Assembly: GCA_903899845.1 (NCBI GenBank)
Contig: CAIUKV010000185.1
Coordinates: 1 to 43,545, forward strand
DNA from: an uncultured Actinomycetes bacterium
GTDB lineage: Bacteria > Actinomycetota > Acidimicrobiia > IMCC26256 > PALSA-555
DNA length: 43,545 bases
Direction of reading: 5' to 3'
A model generated the notes under the pieces. It was not told the origin of the DNA. It worked only from the letters and a program-made list of their open reading frames with translations, and made no database searches. The position numbers were made by a program, and so were the translations under genes. The stretch's first letter is position 1. Every line of letters starts with the position of its first letter. Positions 16,163 to 25,069 of this stretch are shown here, in pieces.

Positions 16163-16190
16163 GCCGGGAGCGTAGCCAGCCCGTCCGCGC

Positions 16191-18680
16191 TCAGCGCAGG
16201 CTCTGGCGGATCCGCCGGGCGTACTCCTCGGCGGCCCGGCGGGCGTCGGCCTCGGTCCCGGCCTCGGCGACGACGTGGGTGGCCGCGTCCTCGGGGTCGG
16301 GCAGCACGAGCACCCAGCCGTCGTCGCGCACGATCTTCACCCCGTCCACGAGCACCAGCTGCTCGGGGGGCACCCGCTCGACCAGCTCCCGCATCACGGC
16401 CCCCTTGCGTTCCCAGGGGGTGGGCACGACCACGTGGGCCATGGCCACCGTCGGGAGCCCCCGGACGATCTCGGAGCAGCGCCGCCCGTCCCGGGCCAGG
16501 AGGTCGAGCAGCTTCGCGAGCGTGGCGCTGGCGTCGTTGGCGGGGAGGAAGTCGGGCCAGAGGCAGCTCCCGTCCGCCGAGGCGGCGAACGCGATCCCAC
16601 CCTCCGACGCGATCTCCTGGAGCCCGGCGGCGCCGGTCGGGGCCCACACGACCTCGGCCCCGTGGGCCTCGGCGATCCGGGCCGCCTGCTCGGTGGTCGA
16701 GATCGAGCAGGCGATCCGGGCCCCCGGGGTGTGGGTCGCCACCAGGGTCACCAGGAGCAGCAACGCCTGGTTGCGGTCGAGCACCGTCCCCTCGTCGTCG
16801 ACGATCACCGCCTCCTCGCCGTGGGGACCGATGACGAACCCGAGGTCGCTCCCCGACGCCCGCACGAGCGGTGCGATCTGCTCCCCGCGGGCGAAGGGGT
16901 CGGGCAGGGCGAGCGCCGGCCCGGTGCTCGCGAACGGGTTGACCGCGAGCACGTCGGCACCGAGCTTCGCCAGCACCGAGGGCATGACCATCGCGGCCGC
17001 GCCGTGGGAGTAGTCGAGCACGACCTTCGGCGCCCGCTCACGGATCGCGCGCACGCCGACGCTGCGCTCGAGCGCGCTCGTGTAGAACTCGATCGACCGG
17101 GGCGGGAACGTGATGTCGCCGATGTCGCCCGCGAAGGCCCGCCGGAAGTCCTCCCGGTTGAGGAGCCGCTCGATCTTGCGCTGCGCGCTCGCGTCGATGT
17201 CGAGCCCGGCGGCGTCGAAGAAGCGCATCTCGACGCTCTCGCTGTCTCCGGGGACGAGGCGCACGGTGACCCCGGCCTGGGCCCGGCTGTTGCGCACCTG
17301 GAAGCGGGTCACCGGGACCGTGGCCAGCTCGATGTCCTCCACGTCGATGCCGGCGAGGTTGAGCCCCCCGATCACGGCGCGCTTGAGCGCCCGGGCCGCC
17401 CGGCTGGTGTCGCGGCTGACCGTCACGACCGATCCCTTGCGCAACGACGTCCCGAGCGCGGCGGCCACCCGGACCGCGACCTCGGTCGTGATGTCGACGT
17501 TGGCGAGGCCGCGCAGACCGCGGGTGCCGAACAGGGTGCGGGCCGCCCGGCTCTCCCACACGATCGACGCGTGCACGACGGCGTCACGCTCCACGGTCTT
17601 GAACGGGTAGATGCGCACGCCGGGGTTCACCACTGCGTGCTCGCCGACGAAGCACTCGTCGCCGACCACCACCCCTTCGTCGAGCCGGGCGTGGGCGCGC
17701 AGGTCGGTGGACCGGCCGATGATCGCGCCCCGGGCGTGGACGTCGGGACCGACGAACACGTGGTCGTGGCAGACCGTGCGCTCGAGCATCGCCTCGGGCC
17801 GCACCACCACGTCGGTCCCGAGCACCGTGTACGGCCGCAGCTCGGCCCCGGCGTCGATCCGGCAGTTGGGGCCGACCACCACCGGCGCGACCAGCCGGGC
17901 GTCGGGGTGGACCTCGGCCCCCTCCCCCAGCCACACCCCGTCGGCGAGCACGAAGCCCGCGACCTCGACGTCGACCCGGCCGTCGAGCACGTCGGCGTGG
18001 GCCCGGAGGTAGGCCTCAGTGGTGCCGACGTCCTCCCAGTACCCCTCGGCGACATGGCCGAGGATCGTGCCTCCGGCGGCGAGCACGGCCGGGAAGACGT
18101 CGCCGGAGAAGTCCACCACCTCGTCGGGCGCGATGTACCGGAAGATCTCGGGCTCGAGCACGTAGATCCCGGTGTTGATCGTGTCGGAGAACACCTCGCC
18201 CCAGGTGGGCTTCTCCAGGAAGCGCTCGATCGATCCGTCGGGACGCGTGATCACGATGCCGAAGTCGAGCGGGTTCTCCACCCGCTTGAGCGCGATCGAC
18301 GCCGTCGCGCCACGGGCCCGGTGCGCGTCGATGAACGCCGTCAGGTCGATGTCGGTCAGCACGTCACCCGAGATCACCAGGAACGTCTCGTCGAGTTCGT
18401 CGGCGGCGTTGCGCACCGACCCGGCGGTGCCGAGCGGCTGGTCCTCGGCCGCGTAGCGCATACGCACCCCGAAGTCGGCGCCGTCGCCGAAGTAGTCCCG
18501 GATCTGGTTGCCGAGGTACGCAATGGTGACGACGATGTCCTCGATGCCGTGCGCCGCGAGCAGCCCGACGATGTGCTCGAGCATCGGCTTGTTCACCAGC
18601 GGCATCATCGGCTTGGGCTGGTTGCTGGTGAGGGGACGCAGGCGGGTGCCCTCACCCCCGGCGAGGATGACCGCCTTCAC
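16191..18680 (-). CDS. Mannose-1-phosphate guanylyltransferase fused to left-handed beta-helix and a degenerate phosphomannomutase-like domain
   Basis: 'VKAVILAGGEGTRLRPLTSNQPKPMMPLVNKPMLEHIV' NTase; hexapeptide region; C-term PMM-like segment; 829 aa. Confidence 0.85.
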   Translation of the reverse strand: MKAVILAGGEGTRLRPLTSNQPKPMMPLVNKPMLEHIVGLLAAHGIEDIVVTIAYLGNQIRDYFGDGADFGVRMRYAAEDQPLGTAGSVRNAADELDETFLVISGDVLTDIDLTAFIDAHRARGATASIALKRVENPLDFGIVITRPDGSIERFLEKPTWGEVFSDTINTGIYVLEPEIFRYIAPDEVVDFSGDVFPAVLAAGGTILGHVAEGYWEDVGTTEAYLRAHADVLDGRVDVEVAGFVLADGVWLGEGAEVHPDARLVAPVVVGPNCRIDAGAELRPYTVLGTDVVVRPEAMLERTVCHDHVFVGPDVHARGAIIGRSTDLRAHARLDEGVVVGDECFVGEHAVVNPGVRIYPFKTVERDAVVHASIVWESRAARTLFGTRGLRGLANVDITTEVAVRVAAALGTSLRKGSVVTVSRDTSRAARALKRAVIGGLNLAGIDVEDIELATVPVTRFQVRNSRAQAGVTVRLVPGDSESVEMRFFDAAGLDIDASAQRKIERLLNREDFRRAFAGDIGDITFPPRSIEFYTSALERSVGVRAIRERAPKVVLDYSHGAAAMVMPSVLAKLGADVLAVNPFASTGPALALPDPFARGEQIAPLVRASGSDLGFVIGPHGEEAVIVDDEGTVLDRNQALLLLVTLVATHTPGARIACSISTTEQAARIAEAHGAEVVWAPTGAAGLQEIASEGGIAFAASADGSCLWPDFLPANDASATLAKLLDLLARDGRRCSEIVRGLPTVAMAHVVVPTPWERKGAVMRELVERVPPEQLVLVDGVKIVRDDGWVLVLPDPEDAATHVVAEAGTEADARRAAEEYARRIRQSLR

Positions 18681-19288
18681 GACCGCTCCCCCGCCGCGGC
18701 CCGGTCGGCCCGCCCCTCCCGCAGGGCCCGGCGGGCCTCGGGCACGTACCGCACCGCCGCGTAGTAGCTGAGCACCAGGGCCGGGATCGCGAACCCGTAG
18801 GCCACGAGCAGGTTGAGGTCGCGGAACCAACCGTCGCTGATCGCGGCACCGAGGAAGGCCGGGAGCGAGAACATGGTGGCGAGGGTCCCGGCCTTGCCCG
18901 CCCACAGCACGTCGATGCGCCGAGCGCCGGCGGCGGCGAGTCCGAGGGTGACGACGGTGATCACCACCTCGCGCGCGAGGATCAGACCGCCGTACCAGAG
19001 CGGCATGCTGCCGTCGATCAGCAGCGCGAGCACGCCCGACAGCAGCAGGATCCGGTCGGCGGTCGGGTCGAGGATCTTGCCCAGCTCGCTCCCCTGGTCG
19101 AACCGCCGGGCGATCCAGCCGTCGATCCAGTCGCTCGCCCCGAGGGCACCGAGGAGGAACGCGGCCGGCCACGGGGCGTCGGCCACGAAGAGCAGCCACC
19201 ACACCACCGGCGCGCAGGCCAGCCGCAGGACCGAGATCAGGTTCGGCCAGGTCCAGACTCGGTCGAAGACTCCGGTCGTGGACGCCAC
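18677..19288 (-). CDS. CDP-alcohol phosphatidyltransferase (PgsA-like)
   Basis: 'SDWIDGWIARRFDQGSELGKILDPTADR' signature; SD TTGGAG before GTG at 19288. Confidence 0.9.
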   Translation of the reverse strand: MASTTGVFDRVWTWPNLISVLRLACAPVVWWLLFVADAPWPAAFLLGALGASDWIDGWIARRFDQGSELGKILDPTADRILLLSGVLALLIDGSMPLWYGGLILAREVVITVVTLGLAAAGARRIDVLWAGKAGTLATMFSLPAFLGAAISDGWFRDLNLLVAYGFAIPALVLSYYAAVRYVPEARRALREGRADRAAAGERS

Positions 19289-19302
19289 GGCTCCAAGCGT
19301 AG

Positions 19303-19410
19303 GCGCCGGGTCCGGTGCGGCCGGGGTGGGCGCCGGGTCCGGTGCGGCCGGGGTGGGCGCCGGGTCCGGTGCGGCCGGGGTGGGCGCCGGGTCAGGTGAG
19401 GCCGGGGTAG
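19303..19410. repeat. 27-bp tandem repeat, 4 copies (GCGCCGGGTCCGGTGCGGCCGGGGTGG)
   Basis: Units at 19303, 19330, 19357, 19384; last copy overlaps the SDR stop codon. Confidence 0.95.
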
Positions 19411-20135
19411 GCACCGCCGTCGACCAGGAGGGCCGTGCCGGTGACGAAGCGGGCCGCGTCGGAGCAGAGGAACGCGGCCACCCGCCCGAAGTCCTCGGGT
19501 CGGCCGAGCTCCCCCACCGGGATCCCGGCGGCGACCGGGGCGAGATCGCCGCCGTACAGCGCGCGCAGCCGGTCCGTGGCGTGGAGGCCGGGCTGGAGCG
19601 TGTTGACGGTCACGCCGTGGGGCGCGACCACGGTGGCCAGGGTCTTGGCGAACCCGGTGACGCCGGCCCGGGAGGTGGCCGAGAGGATGAGGCCGGGCGA
19701 CGACTGGCGCGCCGCGATCGACGTGATCGCGAGCACGCGGCCCCAGCCCCGCTCGCACATCCCGGGCACGGCGGCCTGGCACATGGCGATGGTGGAGGCG
19801 GCGTTGAGGGTGAACGCGTCGGTGTAGGCCTGCACGTCGGGGAAGTCGGCGAAGCCGCCCCCGGGCGGCCCCCCGGCGTTGGCCACCACGATGTCGAGCG
19901 GGCCGACGGCCTCGGTCGCGGCCGCCACGAACGCGGTCGCGCCGGCCGGGGTCCCCACGTCGGCGACGAGGCCCACGAGGCCGGTGCCCTCGACCGCAGC
20001 GCGGACCCGCGCCGGGTCCCGCCCGCAGATCACGACCTCCACGCCCTCGGCCGCGAGCGCCCGGGCCACCCCCAGGCCGAGTCCGGCGCTGGCGGCCGCG
20101 ACCGCGGCCCGCCGACCCCCGATGCCGAGGTCCAC
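19392..20135 (-). CDS. SDR family oxidoreductase with non-canonical active site
   Basis: Rossmann 'AAASAGLGLGVARALAAEG', 'NAGGPPGG', 'LVDGGAYPG'; S-x3-R where Y-x3-K expected. Confidence 0.88.
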   Translation of the reverse strand: MDLGIGGRRAAVAAASAGLGLGVARALAAEGVEVVICGRDPARVRAAVEGTGLVGLVADVGTPAGATAFVAAATEAVGPLDIVVANAGGPPGGGFADFPDVQAYTDAFTLNAASTIAMCQAAVPGMCERGWGRVLAITSIAARQSSPGLILSATSRAGVTGFAKTLATVVAPHGVTVNTLQPGLHATDRLRALYGGDLAPVAAGIPVGELGRPEDFGRVAAFLCSDAARFVTGTALLVDGGAYPGLT

Positions 20136-20137
20136 GG

Positions 20138-21034
20138 CTAGCCGGTGAAGGTGACGACCGGTTCGGGCGTCGGAGCCGTCACCAGCGCGAACTGCGCGAC
20201 GTTGTCGGTCGAGGCCTCGTAGAACCACTGGATCGCGTAGACCTCGACGGCGGCGTACACCGCGACGCACCCAGGCTCGCCCTCGGCGTTCTCCTCGTAG
20301 ACGGCGAGGAACGCCGGTTGCAGCGCACCGACCAGTGCGGTGCCGGCCGCCGCCAGGTCGTCGACCGGGGTACCGGTCCCGTCCTCCTCGCAGCCGTCGA
20401 CCGGCCACGGACCGGTGTCGAGGTCGATCAGCGCCTGGATCTGGGGCGCCGTGAGCACCGCTCCGAGGATCGCGGCGAACGCCGCCACCGAATCGCCCGA
20501 GCAGGCCACTCCCCACGGCCAGGGCACGGACGCGGTCGCCGTCGTCACCTCGAGCGACGACGGGGCGCCCACCACCCGCACGGTGGAGGGCCCCGGGTCG
20601 GGGCACTCCTCGGCCTCGGGGTCGGCCGAGAGGAGCACCAGGTTCCCCGGGGGGAGCGGGAGCCCGAAGCTGTCGCCCCACAGGCTGGTGTCCCAGAGCT
20701 CCTGGGTCACCACCTGCGGCCGACACGTCGCGGTGCCGCCCGCGGTGGTCGGGTAGTCGACGACGACCGTCACGTCGGCCGGATAGGTCAGGGGCGGGGC
20801 CGCCGGGGCGCCGTCGACGGTGAACTCGAGCGCGACGATGGTGGGCTTGCCCAGACCGAACGACGGATCGCAGGCCTCGTAGGTGCCGTCGCCGACCGCG
20901 GCGGGATCGAGGTCCCCGGCGTCGCCGTCGGAGCCGCCACCGGGCTCCTCCGCCGCGGACCCGCCGACCGTCCCGGCGATCAGGGCCAGGACCACAACGG
21001 CCGACACGAGCATCATCCGCCACGTCCGCATCAT
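20138..21034 (-). CDS. Exported protein of unknown function (signal peptide, Cys-containing)
   Basis: N-term 'MMRTWRMMLVSAVVVLALIAGTVGGSAAEE' signal peptide; no family recognised. Confidence 0.7.
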   Translation of the reverse strand: MMRTWRMMLVSAVVVLALIAGTVGGSAAEEPGGGSDGDAGDLDPAAVGDGTYEACDPSFGLGKPTIVALEFTVDGAPAAPPLTYPADVTVVVDYPTTAGGTATCRPQVVTQELWDTSLWGDSFGLPLPPGNLVLLSADPEAEECPDPGPSTVRVVGAPSSLEVTTATASVPWPWGVACSGDSVAAFAAILGAVLTAPQIQALIDLDTGPWPVDGCEEDGTGTPVDDLAAAGTALVGALQPAFLAVYEENAEGEPGCVAVYAAVEVYAIQWFYEASTDNVAQFALVTAPTPEPVVTFTG

Positions 21035-21095
21035 GGCCGTATCCTACCGACGTCGGGGTCCCGGTGGGCGCACCCACCCGCACCGGAGGTCGGCC

Positions 21096-21707
21096 GTGCC
21101 CAACGCCTGGTACCACCGTCACGGGCGCGACCGGGGATGGTGGCGGGTCGACTGTCGCTTCGACGACCGCTTCCCCGACGGCCACACGGTCGCGGCCGAC
21201 CCCGACCTCGGGGACCTCGGCACCGGCCCCCGGATCTGGTCGGCCACCGTCGACCCCGCGGGCCGGCTCCGGGTCACGGTCGACGACTGGGCCGCGCCGG
21301 GCGCCCTCCCCTGCTGGTACGTGCTGCTGCTCCCCGAGGCGGAGGCCCGGTCGAGCGCCACGCTCGTGGCCTACCCCACCGTGCACCTCGACCCCGGGAC
21401 GGTGGTGTCCGACACCGTGTTCTTCGGGCTCCCCGTGCGCAGCGCCGAGCAGGTCGCCGCCATCCGCTGGTGGCGCGACGACGGCTGCGTCGACCAGGTG
21501 TTCGTCGGACCCGACCACCGCCGCACCCACCTCGCCACCGCGCTCATCTACGCGGCATCGGCCGTCCACCAGGCCCACGGCTGGCCCGGGCGGCTCCACA
21601 GCGACGGGCGCCGCACCGACCTCGGCCAGCGTCTCGTCGCCGGGCTCCGTCACCCCGACCGCATCGCTCCGTGGACGGCGCGCATGCCGTCGATGGACCC
21701 GGACTGA
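21096..21707 (+). CDS. Hypothetical protein with GNAT-like C-terminal half
   Basis: GTG start; 'VDQVFVGPDHRRTHLATALIYAASAVHQAHGWPGRLHSDGRRTDLGQRLV'. Confidence 0.65.
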   Translation: MPNAWYHRHGRDRGWWRVDCRFDDRFPDGHTVAADPDLGDLGTGPRIWSATVDPAGRLRVTVDDWAAPGALPCWYVLLLPEAEARSSATLVAYPTVHLDPGTVVSDTVFFGLPVRSAEQVAAIRWWRDDGCVDQVFVGPDHRRTHLATALIYAASAVHQAHGWPGRLHSDGRRTDLGQRLVAGLRHPDRIAPWTARMPSMDPD

Positions 21708-21759
21708 GATCCCGACGGCTGGCGGCGGCGCGGACCGGACCCGGCTCCCCCGGTCCGGG

Positions 21760-22569
21760 TCAGGCGCTCGGGCGGTGGATCGGCCCGGCGCCGTCGCGCA
21801 GGTTGGGCACCGCGACCCCGGCCCGCTGGGCGATGATCTCGGCGCAGATGGAGATCGCGGTCTCCTCGGGCGTCCGGGCCCCGATGTCGATCCCGATCGG
21901 CGCCATCACCCGGGCCAGCTCCCCCTCGTGGAGCCCGGCCTCACGGAGCCGCTCGAGCCGGGTCGCGTGGGTGCGCCGCGATCCCATCGCGCCGATGTAC
22001 CCGACCCGGGTGGCCACCGCCCCGACGATCGCGGGCACGTCGAACTTGGCGTCATGGGTGAGCACGCAGACCGCGTCGCGGGGTCCGAGCCGGTCGGCCA
22101 CCCCGGCGAGGTAGCGGTCGGGCCACTCGTTCACGAGCTCGTCGGCCATCGGGAACCGGGCCCGGGTCGCGAACACCGCCCGGGCGTCGCACACCGTGAC
22201 GCGGTAGCCGAGCAGCTTGCCCGCTCGGGCCAGGGCCGCGGTGAAGTCGACCGCGCCGAAGATGACCATGCGGGGCGCCGGCGCGAACGACTCGATGAAG
22301 ACGGTCACCGCACGCTCGCGCGCCTCGCCGCGCGCGCCGTAGTGCCGGGTGGCGGTCAGCCCCGCGTCGAGCTCGGCCAGCGCGTCCCGCCCGACCACGC
22401 GGTCGAGGTCGGGATCGCCGAGCGTCCCGACCACCGGCTCGCCCGGCCGCACCAGCAGCTTGGCCCCGAGCCCGGGGCCCTCGGTGACGGTCGCGAGCGC
22501 CACCGGCCGGTCGTCGCGCAGGGTGGCGCGCAGGACCTCGTACAGCGGCGCGGGGTCGGGGGTGCTCAC
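21760..22569 (-). CDS. XdhC/CoxI family protein with C-terminal XdhC Rossmann domain
   Basis: 'RMVIFGAVDFTAALARAGKLLGYRVTVCDARAVFATRARFP...VLTHDAKFDVPAI...YIGAMGSRRTHATRLERLREAGL'. Confidence 0.9.
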   Translation of the reverse strand: MSTPDPAPLYEVLRATLRDDRPVALATVTEGPGLGAKLLVRPGEPVVGTLGDPDLDRVVGRDALAELDAGLTATRHYGARGEARERAVTVFIESFAPAPRMVIFGAVDFTAALARAGKLLGYRVTVCDARAVFATRARFPMADELVNEWPDRYLAGVADRLGPRDAVCVLTHDAKFDVPAIVGAVATRVGYIGAMGSRRTHATRLERLREAGLHEGELARVMAPIGIDIGARTPEETAISICAEIIAQRAGVAVPNLRDGAGPIHRPSA

Positions 22570-22883
22570 CAGTCGAGCGGCTCGAGGTAGAGGTGGATGG
22601 TGCCCCCGCAGGTGAGGCCGACCGCGAAGGCCTCGTCGTCGGAGTAGCCGAAGGAGATCACGCCCCGGGGCCGGGTGCCCTCGAGCACCTCGAGCGCGGC
22701 GCTGACCACCGCGCCCTCCACGCAGCCCCCGGAGACCGAGCCCGCGACCTCGCCGGCGTCGTTGACCACCATGGTCGCCCCGGGGTCGCGCGGGCCGGAG
22801 CCGTCGAGGCCCACGACCCGGGCCACCGCGACCCGGTGCCCCGCGGTCCGCCAACGGTCGATGTCGTCGAGCACCTCTCTCAT
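22566..22883 (-). CDS. XdhC/CoxI N-terminal-domain-only protein
   Basis: 'GSVSGGCVEGAVV', 'FGYSDDEAFAVGLTCGGTIHLYLEPL'; 4-nt overlap with downstream XdhC gene. Confidence 0.88.
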   Translation of the reverse strand: MREVLDDIDRWRTAGHRVAVARVVGLDGSGPRDPGATMVVNDAGEVAGSVSGGCVEGAVVSAALEVLEGTRPRGVISFGYSDDEAFAVGLTCGGTIHLYLEPLDW

Positions 22884-24124
22884 CGGGCTCCCTCCCCGGT
22901 CCGTTCCCGGCCGTCCTCCCGCGGCGGCACCCCGGCCCGCGCCCCGGTCCGCCCTCCGGTCTGCCGGCCGGTCCGCCGGCCGTCGCCGTCCCGGGCGATC
23001 ACCGCGACCAGATCCTCCAGCGCCGCGATCGAGTGGCCCTCGACGAACTCGTCCACGAACGGCAACGCTGCGGCCATGCCCCGCGCGAGCGGCGCGTACT
23101 CGGGCGTGGCCTTGAGCGGGTTGACCCAGACCACGCGGTACGCGATCCGGTGCAGGCGGGCCATCTGCTCGGCGAGCAGCGCCGGCTCGCCGCGGTCCCA
23201 GCCGTCGGAGAGGATCACGACCACCGCGCCGCGGGCCATGCCCCGGACGCCCCACCGGTCGTTGAACTCGCGCAGGCCCTCACCGATCCGCGTGCCCCCC
23301 GACCAGTCGGCCACCCGCTGGGCGGCGGCGGCCACGGCGACGTCGGGGTCGCGCGACGACAGCTCACGGGTGATGCGGGTCAGCCGGGTGCCGAGGGCGA
23401 ACGCCTCCACCCGGTTGCGGCCCACCACGGCGGCGTGCAGGAACCGGACGAGGGCGCGGGCGTACGGCTCCATCGAGCCGCTCACGTCGCAGAGCAGCAC
23501 GATCCGTCGAGGTCGCTCGGACGGCCCGACGTGGAGACGCTCCACCGGCTCGCCCCCCGAGCGCAGCGAGCGCCGCACGGTCCGGCGCACGTCGGGACGG
23601 CCCCGGGGCGCGGGCCGGGGGCGGCGGGAGCGTCGCCGCGCCCCCGCGAGGTGGAGGTCGGCCATGAGCCGGCGGGCCTCGGCGTGCTCCTCGGGCGAAT
23701 AGGTCGCGAAGTCGCGGGTGCGCAGCACCTCGACCGGGCTCCACCGCACCGACAGCGTCGGGGTGTCGTCGGCGCCGTCGTCGCCGTCGGGGTCGGGATC
23801 GGGGCCGTCGTCCCGGTCGTCCTCGGCGTCGAGGGCGAGCCGGAGGGTGTGCTGCTCGGTCGTCACCGGGACGAGGCGCTCGATCCGGTCGAAGTAGCGG
23901 GCGAAGACCCGGTCGTACTCGGCGACGTCCTCGGGACGACGGACCAGCGTGGTCCGTCCCGCCCAGTAGACGTCGGTGCGCTGCGAGGGGTCGAGCACCG
24001 CGAGCGCCTCGCCGAACCCGAGGGTGGCCCCCACCGGGACCCGGAGGCCCGCGTCGCGCAGCGCCCGGACGAAGCCGACCACCACCCGCTCGGGCGCCGA
24101 CGCCCCGGAACCCGGCTCAGCCAC
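22880..24124 (-). CDS. VWA domain protein, CoxE-like
   Basis: 'RRIVLLCDVSGSMEPYARALVRFLHAAV...WSGGTRIGEGLREFNDRWG...VVILSDGWDRGEP'; context of MoxR ATPase. Confidence 0.9.
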   Translation of the reverse strand: MAEPGSGASAPERVVVGFVRALRDAGLRVPVGATLGFGEALAVLDPSQRTDVYWAGRTTLVRRPEDVAEYDRVFARYFDRIERLVPVTTEQHTLRLALDAEDDRDDGPDPDPDGDDGADDTPTLSVRWSPVEVLRTRDFATYSPEEHAEARRLMADLHLAGARRRSRRPRPAPRGRPDVRRTVRRSLRSGGEPVERLHVGPSERPRRIVLLCDVSGSMEPYARALVRFLHAAVVGRNRVEAFALGTRLTRITRELSSRDPDVAVAAAAQRVADWSGGTRIGEGLREFNDRWGVRGMARGAVVVILSDGWDRGEPALLAEQMARLHRIAYRVVWVNPLKATPEYAPLARGMAAALPFVDEFVEGHSIAALEDLVAVIARDGDGRRTGRQTGGRTGARAGVPPREDGRERTGEGAR

Positions 24125-25028
24125 GGGCCCGGGCCGCCTCGACCACCCCGGCCAGACCCGCGGCGCGGACCCGCTCCTGGTCCTCGCGGTACTTGAGGAC
24201 GGTCCCCAGGGTCGCATCGGCGGTGTCGGCGTCGAGCGAGGTCCGGTCGAGCACCGCCAGCGCCTCGGCCCAGTCGATGGTCTCGGCCACCCCCGGCGGC
24301 TTGTACAGGTCCAGGGCCCGCAGCGCCTCGACCGCGCCGGCGACCTCGCGGGCCAGCGCCTCGGGCACGTGCGGCACGCGGGCCCGCAGGATGGCGAGCT
24401 CGCGCTCGAAGTCGGGGTGCTCGATCCAGTGGTAGAGGCACCGACGCTTGAGCGCGTCGTGGACGTCGCGGGTGCGGTTCGACGTGAGCACGACCACCGG
24501 CGGGACCTCGGCCCGGAACGTGCCCAGCTCCGGCACGGTCACCGCGTAGTCGGAGAGGATCTCGAGCAGGAACGCCTCGAACTCGTCGTCGGCCCGATCG
24601 ACCTCGTCGACGAGCAGCACCGGCGGCGCGGTCCCGGTCCCGGCGACGGCGCGCAGCAGCGGACGCCGCACGAGGAAGCGCTCCGAGTAGAGGGCGTCCT
24701 CGTCGACCGGCCCCCCGCTCGCCTCGGCCGCCCGCAGGTGCAGGAGCTGGCGCGAGTAGTCCCACTCGTACACCGCCTGGGCGACGTCGATGCCCTCGTA
24801 GCACTGGAGGCGCACCAGCTCGCCGCCGGTCCAGCGGGCGAGGACCTTGGCCACCTCGGTCTTGCCGACCCCGGCCTCCCCCTCGAGCAGGAGGGGGCGC
24901 TGGAGCCGCAGGGCGAGGAAGATCGCGGTGGCGAGCCCGACGTCGGCCACGTAGTCGTGGTCGGCGAGGGCCGCCGCGACCTCGGCCACCGACCGGGGGC
25001 CGCCACCGGACGGGGCTGCGCTGGGCAC
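24117..25028 (-). CDS. MoxR-family AAA ATPase, CoxD-like
   Basis: Walker A 'LLEGEAGVGKTEVAK', Walker B 'VLLVDEVDRAD', 'LTSNRTRDVHDALKRRCLYHWIEHP'. Confidence 0.92.
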   Translation of the reverse strand: MPSAAPSGGGPRSVAEVAAALADHDYVADVGLATAIFLALRLQRPLLLEGEAGVGKTEVAKVLARWTGGELVRLQCYEGIDVAQAVYEWDYSRQLLHLRAAEASGGPVDEDALYSERFLVRRPLLRAVAGTGTAPPVLLVDEVDRADDEFEAFLLEILSDYAVTVPELGTFRAEVPPVVVLTSNRTRDVHDALKRRCLYHWIEHPDFERELAILRARVPHVPEALAREVAGAVEALRALDLYKPPGVAETIDWAEALAVLDRTSLDADTADATLGTVLKYREDQERVRAAGLAGVVEAARARG

Positions 25029-25069
25029 GCCGGGATGGTACCTGCGGCCCCCCGCGACCCCGGGCGGCC

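Noticed and set aside
16275-18764. 829-aa plus-strand ORF opposite the ManC fusion
   Set aside because: Mirror frame of a real gene, low-complexity H/D/V/G/R-rich; no motif.
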